Of a stretch of DNA of 64,000 bases, positions 6,449 to 15,015 are shown piece by piece. A program made the translations under genes and the position numbers. The notes under the pieces are model-generated. The model was not told the DNA's origin. It ran no database searches and was given only the letters and a program-made list of their open reading frames with translations. The DNA is from an uncultured Oscillospiraceae bacterium. GTDB lineage: Bacteria > Bacillota > Clostridia > Oscillospirales > Ruminococcaceae. The stretch spans positions 1 through 64,000 of the forward strand of contig CAKSKU010000007.1 of assembly GCA_934465295.1 (NCBI GenBank), in the 5' to 3' direction. Numbering within the stretch: the first letter of the stretch is position 1; each line of letters begins with the position of its first letter.

Positions 6449-7705
6449 ATGAGCAATGCTTTTAAGGCTGCGGATATCCTTCTTCCGCATAATATTGAAA
6501 TGGAAAAATGGTCGGTCGTTGCCTGCGATCAGTACACCTCCGAACCCGAATACTGGGAAAGGGTTGAACAGATCGTCGGAAATGCGCCCTCTGCCCTCCG
6601 CCTTATACTTCCCGAAGTATATCTCGAAAGCGACAATGTTGACGCACGCATCGCTGACATACATAAAAATATGGACAAATACCTCGCCGACAACATTTTC
6701 GACGAGTATAAAAACGCTATGATCTATGTTGAGCGCACCACCGCAGACGGCGTAAGGGCAGGCATTGTCGGTGCTATCGACCTTGAAGAATATGACTACC
6801 GCAAGGGCAGCAAGTCCTCCGTTCGTGCTACCGAGGCTACTGTTGTTGAGCGTATCCCGCCGAGAATTAAGGTCAGAAACGGAGCACCGCTTGAGCTTCC
6901 GCACATTATGATACTCATTGATGATGCAAAGCGCACCGTTATCGAAAAGCTTTCCGCAAAGAAAGATACACTCAAAAAGGTCTATGACTTTGAGCTTATG
7001 CAGGGCGGCGGTCACATCGCAGGCTACCTTCTCGGCGCAGATGACATTGCCGAAGTTACAGCCGCACTTGATGCTCTCGGCAATGCTGACGAATTCAACG
7101 CAAAATACGGCTTGAAGAACGAGCCTGTTATGCTCTATGCGATGGGTGACGGCAACCACTCCCTTGCGACCGCAAAGGAATATTACGAGCAGTTAAAGCG
7201 TGAAAACCCCGATAAGGATATGTCGGCTCACCCTGCACGCTATGCTCTCGCCGAAATCGTAAACCTCCACAGCGATGCGCTCCGCTTTGAAGCTATCCAC
7301 CGTATCGTTACGGGCATTGACGTTGAAAAGCTCCTCACCGTACTCAAAGCTTCGCTCGAAACCTCCGAAAACGGCAACGGTCAGTCGTTCGTTGTTGTAA
7401 ACGGCAGCAGCGATGAAACCCTTTATGTCGGCAAACCGACCTCGAACCTCACCGTCGGCAGCCTCCAGCAGTTCCTCGACGCTTATGTCAAGGAAAACGG
7501 CGGCAAGATCGATTATATCCACGGCGAGGACGTTATCCGCAAGCTTGCCAAAGCCGATGATGCGGTAGGCTTCCTCCTCCCCGATATGGGCAAGGAAGAA
7601 CTTTTCCCGACCGTTATCAAGGACGGCGCACTCCCGAGAAAGACCTTCTCGATGGGTCATGCGCAGGATAAGCGTTTCTACACGGAAGCAAGAAAGATCA
7701 AGTGA
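6449..7705 (+). CDS. DUF1015-family protein
   Basis: 418 residues, normal length for the family. Diagnostic stretches are the N-terminal AADILLPHN and VVACDQYTSEPEYW, the mid-protein PPRIKVRNGAPLELPHIMIL, and VMLYAMGDGNHSLATAKEYY (about 230-249). The last, with the conserved MGDGNHS and a following Ala-rich helix, is the DUF1015 signature. No membrane segments or signal peptide, so cytoplasmic. The biochemical function of the family is not established; in other clostridia and archaea members often sit next to serine or carbohydrate metabolism genes, but here it stands alone behind its own promoter. Codon use is GC-rich and well adapted, suggesting good expression. Confidence 0.85.
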   Translation: MSNAFKAADILLPHNIEMEKWSVVACDQYTSEPEYWERVEQIVGNAPSALRLILPEVYLESDNVDARIADIHKNMDKYLADNIFDEYKNAMIYVERTTADGVRAGIVGAIDLEEYDYRKGSKSSVRATEATVVERIPPRIKVRNGAPLELPHIMILIDDAKRTVIEKLSAKKDTLKKVYDFELMQGGGHIAGYLLGADDIAEVTAALDALGNADEFNAKYGLKNEPVMLYAMGDGNHSLATAKEYYEQLKRENPDKDMSAHPARYALAEIVNLHSDALRFEAIHRIVTGIDVEKLLTVLKASLETSENGNGQSFVVVNGSSDETLYVGKPTSNLTVGSLQQFLDAYVKENGGKIDYIHGEDVIRKLAKADDAVGFLLPDMGKEELFPTVIKDGALPRKTFSMGHAQDKRFYTEARKIK

Positions 7706-7711
7706 TAATTC

Positions 7712-8092
7712 TCAGCCGCCGAGCTTTTCACGCTCCTTTGCAAGCTCCGCTGTGAGTCTTTTTATGCTCCATTTCTGATTTGAAGGCGTAAGGACGGCTT
7801 TCAGCGGTATCGAAAGCTCCGCCTTTTTCAGTTCCGCAAGCACGGCATCGATCCTCTTTCCTGAAAGTCCCGAAAAAATGATGCAGCCGTTATCCGCTTC
7901 GCCCTGTTTTCCGCTTTTTTCAAAGCCGTTAAAGCCTGCGAAAAAGCCTATCGGATCCTCGGCATCGTTATCCTCGGCGATCACAAGCCTTATGCGGAGC
8001 TTGTCGGTTATTTTTCTAAGCTTTGCGAGGTTTTCCTGCTGCTTATATGCAATTATGCGCTCGTCGGCGCTGCTGACTATCCTTGCTTTCAT
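7712..8092 (-). CDS. DUF3783-type small protein
   Basis: 126 residues from the ATG at 8092, which is preceded by GGAGAAG; the longer frame starting further upstream lacks a ribosome binding site. Features: KARIVSSADERIIAYKQQEN, then GCIIFSGLSGKRIDAVLAEL and SIPLKAVLTPSNQKWSIKRL, matching the DUF3783 pattern (a small alpha/beta domain; LTPSNQ-x-W is typical). No known function. Converges on the DUF1015 gene with only six bases between stops. Confidence 0.7.
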   Translation of the reverse strand: MKARIVSSADERIIAYKQQENLAKLRKITDKLRIRLVIAEDNDAEDPIGFFAGFNGFEKSGKQGEADNGCIIFSGLSGKRIDAVLAELKKAELSIPLKAVLTPSNQKWSIKRLTAELAKEREKLGG

Positions 8093-8185
8093 TGTTCTTC
8101 TCCGCACCTGCAATACCAACCTATATACAAACACAAACAGCTATAATTTCATCATTAGCAGCGGAAAATTCCCTTTTTGATGAAG

Positions 8186-8236
8186 TTATGGCTGCTGTTT
8201 TTTATTGATCGATCTGAAATTTGTATTGAACGGCAC
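8186..8236 (-). CDS. Possible 16-residue leader peptide
   Basis: A GTG at 8236 sits four bases after AAAGGAG on the minus strand and opens a 16-codon frame (MPFNTNFRSINKKQQP). It lies upstream of the DUF3783 gene. Only the ribosome binding site supports it, and it could be chance. Confidence 0.2.
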   Translation of the reverse strand: MPFNTNFRSINKKQQP

Positions 8237-8316
8237 GGTTCTCCTTTCAAAATTGTTCTTTAACTGAAAATATATCATATTTTTCCGAAAAGGTCAAGCA
8301 AATATGCAAACAAAAA

Positions 8317-8338
8317 GCCGACAGGCGAACCCGTCGGC
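8317..8338 (-). terminator. Terminator after the 8366 gene
   Basis: GCCGACAGG (8317-8325) and CCCGTCGGC (8330-8338) form a 9-bp stem with one mismatch and a CGAA loop; on the minus strand it is followed by TTTTTG. Confidence 0.8.
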
Positions 8339-8365
8339 AAAAATGTTTAAGTATAAGCGTCTTTC

Positions 8366-9097
8366 TTACTTTGTAAATCTGGTCTGGAATTTTGAGATTA
8401 TGAAGCCTACGCAGGCAACAACAGCTATAAGAAGTACGCATACAACAATTATAAGAATAATTCTCGGACCCTTTGAGATCGAGACTGTGATCTGCGAAGC
8501 TTCCTGCTGATCGCCGATGTTTGCAACTGTTGTTCCATCGGATCTGGTTATTGTGAGGTCGTCGATATATGCGACTGTGCCGTTATAGCCTTCGTAAACA
8601 GGAATGGAGAAGCCAATTCTTGTATTCTCCGCATTTTCAGGGACTGTGAAAACGACGTCTGTCCATTTGCCTGCATTATCATTGGTCAGGTCGGTGTTCA
8701 TCCAGACGATGCCGTCCGTGAACACGGAAAATGCCTGTGCAAGCTTTGCTGCTTCCTTATCGAAATAGATCTTCATCGAGATCGTGCAGCCTGCAAAGCT
8801 GTCAAGTCCCAATGAGGAGGAGTCAATGTAGAGACCGCCGAAACGGTTGTCGTCAGCAATGGACTCGGTAACATTTTCCGAAAGCTTGAGCGAGCCGTTG
8901 CCGCTTATCATTGTCTGCTCGTCGATAGAAGCTGTGAAGCCCGTTTCCGTTGTTGAGCCGTAGCTCCGGAGCATTGAAAGCGAGGTGTCATTATCGAAGC
9001 AGAAGGTCGCATCATCGGCAGCGAATACCGAGAATGCAGCGGCGGAAAGAGCCATTACGGAAGCCGCAGCTGCAGCTATGATCTTTGTGATTTTCAT
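8366..9097 (-). CDS. Exported beta-sandwich (CBM-like) protein with C-terminal membrane anchor
   Basis: 243 residues from the ATG at 9097 (AGGACGGG upstream). Residues 1-28 are a classic signal peptide (KITKI, Ala-rich core, AFA cleavage). Residues about 30-195 look like a jelly-roll carbohydrate-binding-module fold: CFDNDTSL, GNGSLKLSENV, FGGLYIDSSSLGLDSFAG, GKWTDVVFTVPENAENTRIG, and closing VAYIDDLTITRSDGT, a common last-strand pattern in family-type CBMs. A transmembrane helix (about 210-235) and short basic tail anchor it. Sugar binding is inferred from fold-like motifs only; no catalytic domain is present. Strong own promoter and terminator. Confidence 0.7.
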   Translation of the reverse strand: MKITKIIAAAAASVMALSAAAFSVFAADDATFCFDNDTSLSMLRSYGSTTETGFTASIDEQTMISGNGSLKLSENVTESIADDNRFGGLYIDSSSLGLDSFAGCTISMKIYFDKEAAKLAQAFSVFTDGIVWMNTDLTNDNAGKWTDVVFTVPENAENTRIGFSIPVYEGYNGTVAYIDDLTITRSDGTTVANIGDQQEASQITVSISKGPRIILIIVVCVLLIAVVACVGFIISKFQTRFTK

Positions 9098-9182
9098 GTT
9101 TAAAAACCCGTCCTTTATTTGTTTTGGCTGACAGGGTGTGCGGGATCTTAACCTTATCAGCAAATATTGATATACTATATAT

Positions 9183-9238
9183 ATTTTATTACAATACGCA
9201 AAATTTGTCAATATGTTTTTACGCATATTGACAAATTT
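9183..9238 (-). promoter_or_regulatory. Promoter with 15-bp perfect palindrome over -35
   Basis: Minus strand: TTGACA (9211-9206), 17-bp spacer, TAAAAT (9188-9183). A perfect inverted repeat AAATTTGTCAATATG (9201-9215) / CATATTGACAAATTT (9224-9238), 8-nt spacer, covers the -35 box. An operator is the likely role; a bidirectional terminator is less likely as the flanks are not T-runs after a GC stem. Confidence 0.6.
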
Positions 9239-9331
9239 ATTTTTTGCGGCAGGGATGCACCTGCGAACGATTGCGCCAAGCGTTAAATTGTATTTTTATT
9301 TAAAAGCATTATCACGCTCAATAATTACGCA

Positions 9332-11368
9332 TTATTCCTCAGCACCGCCCATTGAAAGGATAACATCACTGACAAGGTTTCCCGGGAGCTGTTCATAGCG
9401 GAGGAATTCGAGCGAGAAACTGCCCTTGCCTCGGGTGATCTGGCGAAGCTGCATTGTGAAGCTCTGCATCTCACGGAGAGGAACTTCCGCTTCGATCTCG
9501 GTCATGCCGTTCTTGACGGGAGTCATGCCGATAACTCTGCCTCTGCGCTTGTTGAGGTCGCCCATGATATCGCCCGTGTTTTCGTCAGCGGCGGTAACGT
9601 AAAGCTTGCCGATCGGTTCAAGGATAGTCGGGTCAGCCTGCTTCAAGCCCTCCTTGTAAGCGAGCGAAGCGGCAGTCTTGAACGACATTTCCGAGCTGTC
9701 AACAGGGTGGTAAGAGCCGTCAACAAGGATAGCCTTTACGCCCATTACGGGACAGCCTGCAAGAACACCCTTCTTCACGCAGTCCTGAAGTCCCTTTTCA
9801 ACTGCGGGGAAGAAATTCTTCGGAACTGCACCGCCGACAACCTTTTCTTCAAATACAAGTCCGTCCGAAAGGCATGGTTCAAATTCGATCCAGACGTGAC
9901 CGTACTGACCGTGACCGCCGGTCTGCTTCTTGTACTTGCCCTCTGCCTTGACCTTTTTGCGGATAGTTTCACGATATGCGATCTTGGGTTCGGTGAGAAC
10001 GACTTCTGCGCCGAATTTATTCTTAAGCTTTGCAACAGCGTTTTCAAGGTGCTGTTCGCCGAGTCCTTTGAGTATCTGCTCTCTTGTGAACGGGTCAAGT
10101 CCGAAGCTGAGAGTCTTATCCTCCTCGATAAGTCTTGCGATGCCTGAGCTTACCTTTGCTTCATCGCCCTGTGTCTTAGCATGAACAGCCATACCAAAGC
10201 AAGGCTTCGGGAAATCGGGTGAAGCAACGCTTACAACTCTCGACGAAGCGCAGATAGTGTCGCCCGTGTTTGCGCCGATCTTTACGGCAACGGCGATATC
10301 GCCCGCAAAAGCCTCGGTGATCTCGGTCTGCTTCTTGCCGATAAAGGTGTAAAGCTTGCCGATCTTTTCGGGAGCGGCTGTTCTGTTGTTGATGTAGTCG
10401 GTATTGGCAGTGATCTTGCCGCCGAGAACTTTGAGGAAGGACATTTTTCCGACGAACGGGTCAGCAACTGTCTTGAAAACATAAGCTGCGGTGGGTTCGC
10501 TCTCGGTGTACTTGATCTCAACGATGTTTCCTGCAGCAGTTTCAGCAATGACAGGCTTGCTGTCGGCAGGCGACGGGAGAAGGAGCGAAAATTCCTTAAG
10601 GATCATATCAACGCCTGCGGTCGATGTGGACGAGCAGCATACAACAGGTGTGATTATGCCCTCGTTCATACCCTTGTGGATACCGTGAACAAGTTCTTTC
10701 TGCGTGAAAGCTTCACCTTCGAAGAATTTTTCCATGAGCGAATCATCGGTCTCGGCAACAGCCTCGGAGAATGCGGCAACAAGACCGTCCATACGGTATT
10801 CAAGCTTTTCGGAGACCTCTGCATCGGGCATTTCGGTCTCGACAGCATTGCCGTTTTCATCGTATGTATAAGCCTTCATTTCGATAAGATTAACGAACGA
10901 AACTACCTGATGATCCTTTATTATCGGGAAAACAACAGGACAGACAGTCGGACCGAATTTCGTTTTGAGTTCGGTGAGAACATTGAAATAGTTAGCGTCG
11001 GGATCATCGACCTTTGTGATGACGAACATCTTCGGCTTTCCAAGGTCTGCCGCAAGGTCATAAGCCTTTTCCGTGCCGACCTTGACGCCCGACTTTGCGG
11101 AAACGGTTATCATCACCGTGTCTGCTGCGGAAACGGCTTCGTACATTCCTCCTGCAAAGTCGAAAAGGCCCGGTGTGTCGAGAAGATTTACTTTTATATC
11201 ATTATATTCAAAAGAAACAAGCGACGATGCAAGCGTTGCGGACGATGGCTCGGTCCTCTGAGAAGCACCCGATTTGAGAAGAAGTGCTTCGGAAAGCGCA
11301 GTCTTTCCTGAACCTGAGTGGCCTGCAAGGGCAATGTTTCTTATGTTTTCTGCGGAATACGGTTTCAT
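9332..11368 (-). CDS. EF-G-like translational GTPase (second-type EF-G)
   Basis: 678 residues from the ATG at 11368 (GGAGAG upstream). G-domain motifs are GHSGSGKT (P-loop, about 16-23), LLDTPGLFDF (G3) and TKVD in place of NKxD (G4). The switch I region lacks the RGITI seen in canonical EF-G. EF-G domains II-V follow, including GGHGQYGHVWIEFEP (domain IV) and VIGMTPVKNGMTEIEAEVPL (domain V). This is the EF-G paralogue common in Clostridia, not the fusA of the str operon, and no ribosomal protein genes are adjacent. It probably acts on the ribosome, but whether in translocation, recycling or stress is not clear from sequence. Promoter TTGATT-17-TATAAT lies upstream. Confidence 0.85.
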   Translation of the reverse strand: MKPYSAENIRNIALAGHSGSGKTALSEALLLKSGASQRTEPSSATLASSLVSFEYNDIKVNLLDTPGLFDFAGGMYEAVSAADTVMITVSAKSGVKVGTEKAYDLAADLGKPKMFVITKVDDPDANYFNVLTELKTKFGPTVCPVVFPIIKDHQVVSFVNLIEMKAYTYDENGNAVETEMPDAEVSEKLEYRMDGLVAAFSEAVAETDDSLMEKFFEGEAFTQKELVHGIHKGMNEGIITPVVCCSSTSTAGVDMILKEFSLLLPSPADSKPVIAETAAGNIVEIKYTESEPTAAYVFKTVADPFVGKMSFLKVLGGKITANTDYINNRTAAPEKIGKLYTFIGKKQTEITEAFAGDIAVAVKIGANTGDTICASSRVVSVASPDFPKPCFGMAVHAKTQGDEAKVSSGIARLIEEDKTLSFGLDPFTREQILKGLGEQHLENAVAKLKNKFGAEVVLTEPKIAYRETIRKKVKAEGKYKKQTGGHGQYGHVWIEFEPCLSDGLVFEEKVVGGAVPKNFFPAVEKGLQDCVKKGVLAGCPVMGVKAILVDGSYHPVDSSEMSFKTAASLAYKEGLKQADPTILEPIGKLYVTAADENTGDIMGDLNKRRGRVIGMTPVKNGMTEIEAEVPLREMQSFTMQLRQITRGKGSFSLEFLRYEQLPGNLVSDVILSMGGAEE

Positions 11369-11438
11369 AACGGGATCTCTCCATTCTTGAATAAAAATTA
11401 GTATAAAATAAACAAAATATTGCTTTTTTATGTTTATT

Positions 11439-11467
11439 ATTATATACCATTTGTTTAATATAATCAA
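11439..11467 (-). promoter_or_regulatory. Promoter for the EF-G-like gene
   Basis: Minus strand TTGATT (11467-11462), 17-bp spacer, TATAAT (11444-11439), 71 bp before the ATG. Confidence 0.6.
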
Positions 11468-11567
11468 TCCCTTAGCATCAAATTTTACAGTTATTTTAAA
11501 TCTTTATATAAATTCTTGTACATATTGACGATAGAATATACTTTTTTATAAAATACTCGGTCGGATA

Positions 11568-11596
11568 TTGACGAAAAATAATTAGTGTGGTACAAT
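11568..11596 (+). promoter_or_regulatory. Promoter for xpt
   Basis: TTGACG (11568-11573), 17-bp spacer, TACAAT (11591-11596). The leader of about 40 nt is too short for a purine riboswitch and no aptamer consensus is seen. Confidence 0.65.
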
Positions 11597-11641
11597 TAAA
11601 GATAACATTTTATCGGAATTTTTTTTGCGGAGGTAAATTTA

Positions 11642-12229
11642 ATGAAACTGCTTGAGGATAGGATCATTAAGGACGGCATTGTCAAAGACGGCGGAGTGCT
11701 CAAAGTTGACAGCTTTCTCAATCATCAGATGGATATTGACCTTTTTAACGAGATCGGAAAGGAATTCAAGAGACTTTTCAGCGAGGAGAGCAAGCGCATC
11801 AATAAAATTCTGACGATCGAAGCATCGGGCATCGGCATTGCCTGCATCGTCGCACAGCATTTCGGCGTTCCCGTAGTTTTTGCGAAAAAAGCGCAGAGCA
11901 TTAACATCGACGGCGAGGTTTACAGCACGAAGATCAGATCGTTCACCCACGGAAAGGTCTATGACGTTATCGTTTCAAAGAAGTACATATCGAATGAAGA
12001 CCATATCCTTATCATCGATGACTTCCTCGCAAACGGCTGCGCACTCGAAGGACTTATCGACCTCGTCCAGAGCGCAGGCGCAACAGTCGAGGGAATCGGA
12101 ATATGCGTAGAAAAAGGCTTCCAGCCGGGCGGCGAAGCTATCCGCAAGAGAGGCATACACCTTGAATCGCTCGCAATCGTTGACGCAATGGACGCTTCAA
12201 CGGGAACAATTACTTTCCGCAAGCAGTAA
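11642..12229 (+). CDS. xpt: Xanthine phosphoribosyltransferase
   Basis: 195 residues, the usual length. Converts xanthine plus PRPP to XMP in purine salvage (cytoplasm). The start MKLLEDRIIKDGIV and SFLNHQMD are Xpt hallmarks, EASGIGIACIVAQ is the purine/ribose site region, and HILIIDDFLANGCALEGL (about 121-138) is the PRPP-binding loop with paired acidic residues. The ATG at 11642 is preceded by GCGGAGG. Single-gene unit: consensus promoter upstream and a strong hairpin terminator downstream. Unlike many Firmicute xpt genes it is not followed by a purine permease and has no evident guanine riboswitch. Confidence 0.93.
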   Translation: MKLLEDRIIKDGIVKDGGVLKVDSFLNHQMDIDLFNEIGKEFKRLFSEESKRINKILTIEASGIGIACIVAQHFGVPVVFAKKAQSINIDGEVYSTKIRSFTHGKVYDVIVSKKYISNEDHILIIDDFLANGCALEGLIDLVQSAGATVEGIGICVEKGFQPGGEAIRKRGIHLESLAIVDAMDASTGTITFRKQ

Positions 12230-12246
12230 AAGCGCATAAAAACAGT

Positions 12247-12276
12247 GCCCGAAGTTTCAAGGCTTCGGGCGCTTTT
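12247..12276 (+). terminator. Terminator after xpt
   Basis: GCCCGAAG (12247-12254) / CTTCGGGC (12263-12270) with an 8-nt loop, followed by GCTTTTGT. Confidence 0.85.
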
Positions 12277-12312
12277 GTCTAAAAAAAACTGATCGGATGA
12301 ATCACTGTCATA

Positions 12313-13065
12313 TTACTCATTTTCAATAATATGAGTTTCCAACGGAATAATATCTCCGTTTTCATCCCATATAAGATTATTTCTGAAGTCGTCAAAATCA
12401 TCAAATCTCCAACCGTTTTCAGTCAATATAACAGTATAGTAGAAATCACGAAAGCTTTCAATGTTTGGTTCGTCACTGTGCCAGAATCTCGAAACCGCTT
12501 TTATAGTGATCTTATTTTCAGTTTGTTCTGTAATTGAAAATGATACACTGTCGAAAAAAGGATTACTGCCGCTCTCTTGGTCAATATAACAAAGCTCACC
12601 GTCACAATTCGTATATGCAGCCAAAGACTCATTTTCTCCGGATAAAAGATATCCTGCAAAATCATCAGTAAAGTATTTTTGCAATTCATTTTTGAAGCTG
12701 TTATACGAAACTCCTGTCTTGAAGAGACCATCGGGGGAAATATCTGAATTCTCAAAATTATGTGAGTATGTGTATCTGAAATAGAAAGTGTAAATATAAG
12801 CTGCTTCGTTTAAAAGCTCGGTAAGCTCATCGTTATCCCATTCTATTGATACCCAGTCATCGTTTTGCAGTTTGTCATGTTCAGGCATAACAAATTCAGA
12901 CAACGTGTGCAGTGCGCTCGATACGGTCGTTGTGACAGAGGTTTCTGTTTCGTCATACACACTTGTTGCAAGCGATTCGGAAATGTCAGAATTATTGACC
13001 GAATAACATGATGTAAATAAAAATGCCGTAATTACCAATATAACGTTCAAGCAGCTTTTTTTCAT
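12313..13065 (-). CDS. Lipoprotein of unknown function
   Basis: 250 residues from the ATG at 13065 (GGTGAG upstream); the frame is open further upstream but without a ribosome binding site. The lipobox FTSC puts the lipidated Cys at 20. A Ser/Thr/Glu-rich linker (about 23-60) leads to a mixed alpha/beta domain with many aromatic residues (AAYIYTFYFRYTYSHNFEN, CDGELCYIDQESG, ENGWRFDDFDDFRNNLIWDE). The end resembles the closing beta hairpin of NTF2-like or DUF-type lipoproteins common in Ruminococcus, but I cannot name the family. AT content is higher than in neighbouring genes. Likely surface exposed on the outer face of the membrane. Confidence 0.7.
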   Translation of the reverse strand: MKKSCLNVILVITAFLFTSCYSVNNSDISESLATSVYDETETSVTTTVSSALHTLSEFVMPEHDKLQNDDWVSIEWDNDELTELLNEAAYIYTFYFRYTYSHNFENSDISPDGLFKTGVSYNSFKNELQKYFTDDFAGYLLSGENESLAAYTNCDGELCYIDQESGSNPFFDSVSFSITEQTENKITIKAVSRFWHSDEPNIESFRDFYYTVILTENGWRFDDFDDFRNNLIWDENGDIIPLETHIIENE

Positions 13066-13196
13066 GTTTACACTCACCTTATAAATTTTGTTCAAACTTA
13101 ACAATACTACTTTGAGGTTTGGGGCAAGCAAAGCAATAGATAAAAACAGCCTATGCAGAGCGAAAGCAACAAGCTTGCACAACTGCGGTAGTTTTA

Positions 13197-14060
13197 TCAG
13201 AACAGCCTCTCATCGGGATTTTCGTGAACTCCGCATTCCCCGACCATTTCGGATAGTGCGACCATATCGGCAGGCTCAATGTCAAATCCGAAAACGTCAA
13301 GGTTCTGCTTTATATGATCGGGCGAGACCGACCTTGCGAGCGGAACAAAGCCGTTCTGCAAGCACCAGCGTATGCAGAGCTGAGGAATGCTCACGCCGTA
13401 TTTTTCTGCGATCTCCGAAAGCGGCTCGGACGAAAGTGCCTTGCCCGTTCCGAGGACACTGTAACCCTCGATAAGTATTCCCTTGCTCGTGCAGGCGGAG
13501 ATGGTCTCCTCATCAACATCGCCGGGGCAAAGGCGTATCTGGTTCACACAGGGAGAAATTTCCGCCGTTTCCATAAGCGCATCAAGATGCCTTGCACAGA
13601 AGTTGCTCACACCGATCGCACGAACCTTTCCGTCACGGCAGAGCTTTTCCATCGCCTGCCACAGTTCGGCGTTGCGCTCTTTCCAGCAGGCACGGAATTT
13701 CAGCGGATTCGGCCAGTGTATAAGCAAAAGGTCAAGATAGTCCGTCCCAAGCAGTGACAGCGACTGCTCGCAGGCGGCGATAGCTTCGTCATAGGTGCGG
13801 ATATTGTTCCAGAGCTTCGTCGTAAGGAAAAGCTCGTCACGGGCAATGCCGCTCCGCTTTATCCCCGAGCCGATGAACTCCTCGTTCCCGTAAGCGGAAG
13901 CGGTGTCGATGTGCCTGTAACCTGCACGGACAGCCTCGGCGGCAGCAAGCTCGGCGGCTGAACCCTCGATCTGCCACGTTCCGAAGCCAACGCAGGGTAT
14001 TTTCACCCCGTTGAGAAGCTCAACAGTGTCGGCAGAGCCTTTAACATTATCTGTCAGCAT
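13197..14060 (-). CDS. Aldo/keto reductase
   Basis: 287 residues, a normal length for an NADPH-dependent aldo/keto reductase. Motifs in order are LNGVKIPCVGFGTWQ (start), YRHIDTASAYGNEEFIGSG (Asp and Tyr of the catalytic tetrad), FLTTKLW (Lys), DLLLIHWPNP (His), VRAIGVSNFCARHLD, and the C-terminal PLARSVSPDHIKQNLDVFGF, where the usual IPKS cofactor motif is replaced by LARS. The tetrad Asp-Tyr-Lys-His is complete. Substrate cannot be predicted. The ATG at 14060 follows GGAGGAC. Apparently monocistronic. Confidence 0.9.
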   Translation of the reverse strand: MLTDNVKGSADTVELLNGVKIPCVGFGTWQIEGSAAELAAAEAVRAGYRHIDTASAYGNEEFIGSGIKRSGIARDELFLTTKLWNNIRTYDEAIAACEQSLSLLGTDYLDLLLIHWPNPLKFRACWKERNAELWQAMEKLCRDGKVRAIGVSNFCARHLDALMETAEISPCVNQIRLCPGDVDEETISACTSKGILIEGYSVLGTGKALSSEPLSEIAEKYGVSIPQLCIRWCLQNGFVPLARSVSPDHIKQNLDVFGFDIEPADMVALSEMVGECGVHENPDERLF

Positions 14061-14078
14061 AAAATGTCCTCCATTACT

Positions 14079-14128
14079 AAGGAAACGCTGATCAATTCGT
14101 TTCGCTTTGATCAGCCTATTCCTAATTG
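14079..14128. repeat. Inverted repeat upstream of the aldo/keto reductase gene
   Basis: AAGGAAACGCTGATCAA and its mirror TTTGATCAGCCTATTCCTAA form an imperfect palindrome with core CTGATCAA / TTTGATCAG. It could be an operator or a small dispersed repeat; no T-run follows. Confidence 0.4.
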
Positions 14129-14247
14129 AGCAAGTCAGATTTCACATTATATCTACCGTCATTATATCATAAAACCAACTCATATCAATGAATTTTTTGT
14201 GTATTTTAATTAAAAATGATTTTTTGACACTTTTTTTAAAAAAATGC

Positions 14248-14276
14248 TTGACAAATATGTTGGTATCTGATATAAT
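14248..14276 (+). promoter_or_regulatory. Promoter for tRNA-Ser
   Basis: Consensus TTGACA (14248-14253), 17-bp spacer, TATAAT (14271-14276), ending 14 bp before the tRNA. Confidence 0.8.
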
Positions 14277-14290
14277 AACATAGTCGGTAC

Positions 14291-14383
14291 GGAGAAGTCG
14301 CCTAGCCCGGTTTATGGCGCACGACTGGAACTCGTGTATGGGTTAATAGCTCATCGAGGGTTCGAATCCCTCCTTCTCCGCCA
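14291..14383 (+). tRNA. tRNA-Ser (anticodon GGA)
   Basis: Acceptor GGAGAAG (14291-14297) pairs with CTTCTCC (14373-14379), discriminator G and encoded CCA (14381-14383). Anticodon loop CTGGAAC has GGA at 14327-14329, reading UCC/UCU. A long variable arm (TGGGTTAATAGCTCA) gives class II tRNA-Ser. T-loop GGTTCGAATCC is canonical. The CCA is encoded. Confidence 0.96.
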
Positions 14384-14384
14384 C

Positions 14385-14421
14385 AAAGCCTTGTGAACTT
14401 TCGTTTGCAAGGCTTTTTTTT
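14385..14421 (+). terminator. Terminator after tRNA-Ser
   Basis: AAAGCCTTG (14385-14393) / CAAGGCTTT (14408-14416) followed by a T-run. Confidence 0.88.
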
Positions 14422-14498
14422 GTTTTGTATGAAATAAATGTTGACTTTTGGGGCTTTCTATGGTAAGCTTAAGAAACAACGGATATTCGGAGGTCGTT

Positions 14499-14981
14499 AT
14501 GATAAAAGAAGTGACTGAAAAGGACATTCCCGAGTGTGTAAAGGTTATCAGAGAAAGCTTTTTGACTGTTGCGGATGAGTTTGGGTTCACTGCCGAAAAT
14601 GCGCCAAAATTCACAGCATTTGCAGTTACGGAGGAAAGATTAAGGTGGCACTTGTTCGGAGAACACAGACCTATGTTTGCGTTTTGGGACAAGGACAAAA
14701 TTATCGGATATTATTCCTTGCTTATGCAGGAAAACAATGAGTGCGAATTAAACAATCTGTGTGTACTTCCTGCATACAGGCATAAGGGCATCGGCGAAAA
14801 ACTCTTGCTGAACGCTTTCGATACAGCGAAAAACTTAGGCTGCACAAAGGTAAATATAGGCATTGTTGAAGAGAACAAGGTTCTGCGGAAATGGTATGAA
14901 TCGTTTGGCTTCGTGCATATCGGTACAAAAAAGTTTGATTTTTTCCCTTTTACCTGCGGATATATGGAAAAGGATGTTTGA
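14499..14981 (+). CDS. GNAT-family N-acetyltransferase
   Basis: 160 residues from the ATG at 14499, five bases after GGAGGT; the frame is open upstream but without a start signal. The acetyl-CoA motif A reads ELNNLCVLPAYRHKGIGEKL (R-x-K-G-I-G), followed by AFDTAKNLGCTKVNIGIVEE and RKWYESFGFVHIGTKKF, giving a complete GNAT fold. Substrate unknown. It lies directly after the tRNA-Ser terminator and 85 bp before an antitoxin gene with its own promoter. Confidence 0.85.
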   Translation: MIKEVTEKDIPECVKVIRESFLTVADEFGFTAENAPKFTAFAVTEERLRWHLFGEHRPMFAFWDKDKIIGYYSLLMQENNECELNNLCVLPAYRHKGIGEKLLLNAFDTAKNLGCTKVNIGIVEENKVLRKWYESFGFVHIGTKKFDFFPFTCGYMEKDV

Positions 14982-15015
14982 GAATTGCTTATATGCGGAA
15001 TATATCGGTTCATTG

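Noticed and set aside
6401..7159. 252-codon antisense frame over the DUF1015 gene
   Set aside because: Includes the real gene's promoter region and lacks a ribosome binding site.
10676..11311. 211-codon plus-strand frame opposite the EF-G-like gene
   Set aside because: Shadow frame; low-complexity composition and no start signal.
11470..11641. Purine riboswitch before xpt
   Set aside because: No aptamer consensus and only about 40 nt between the -10 box and the start codon.
14351..14698. Minus-strand frame ending in RRRRDSNPR
   Set aside because: It is antisense to tRNA-Ser; this tail is a well-known artefact of translating tRNA genes.
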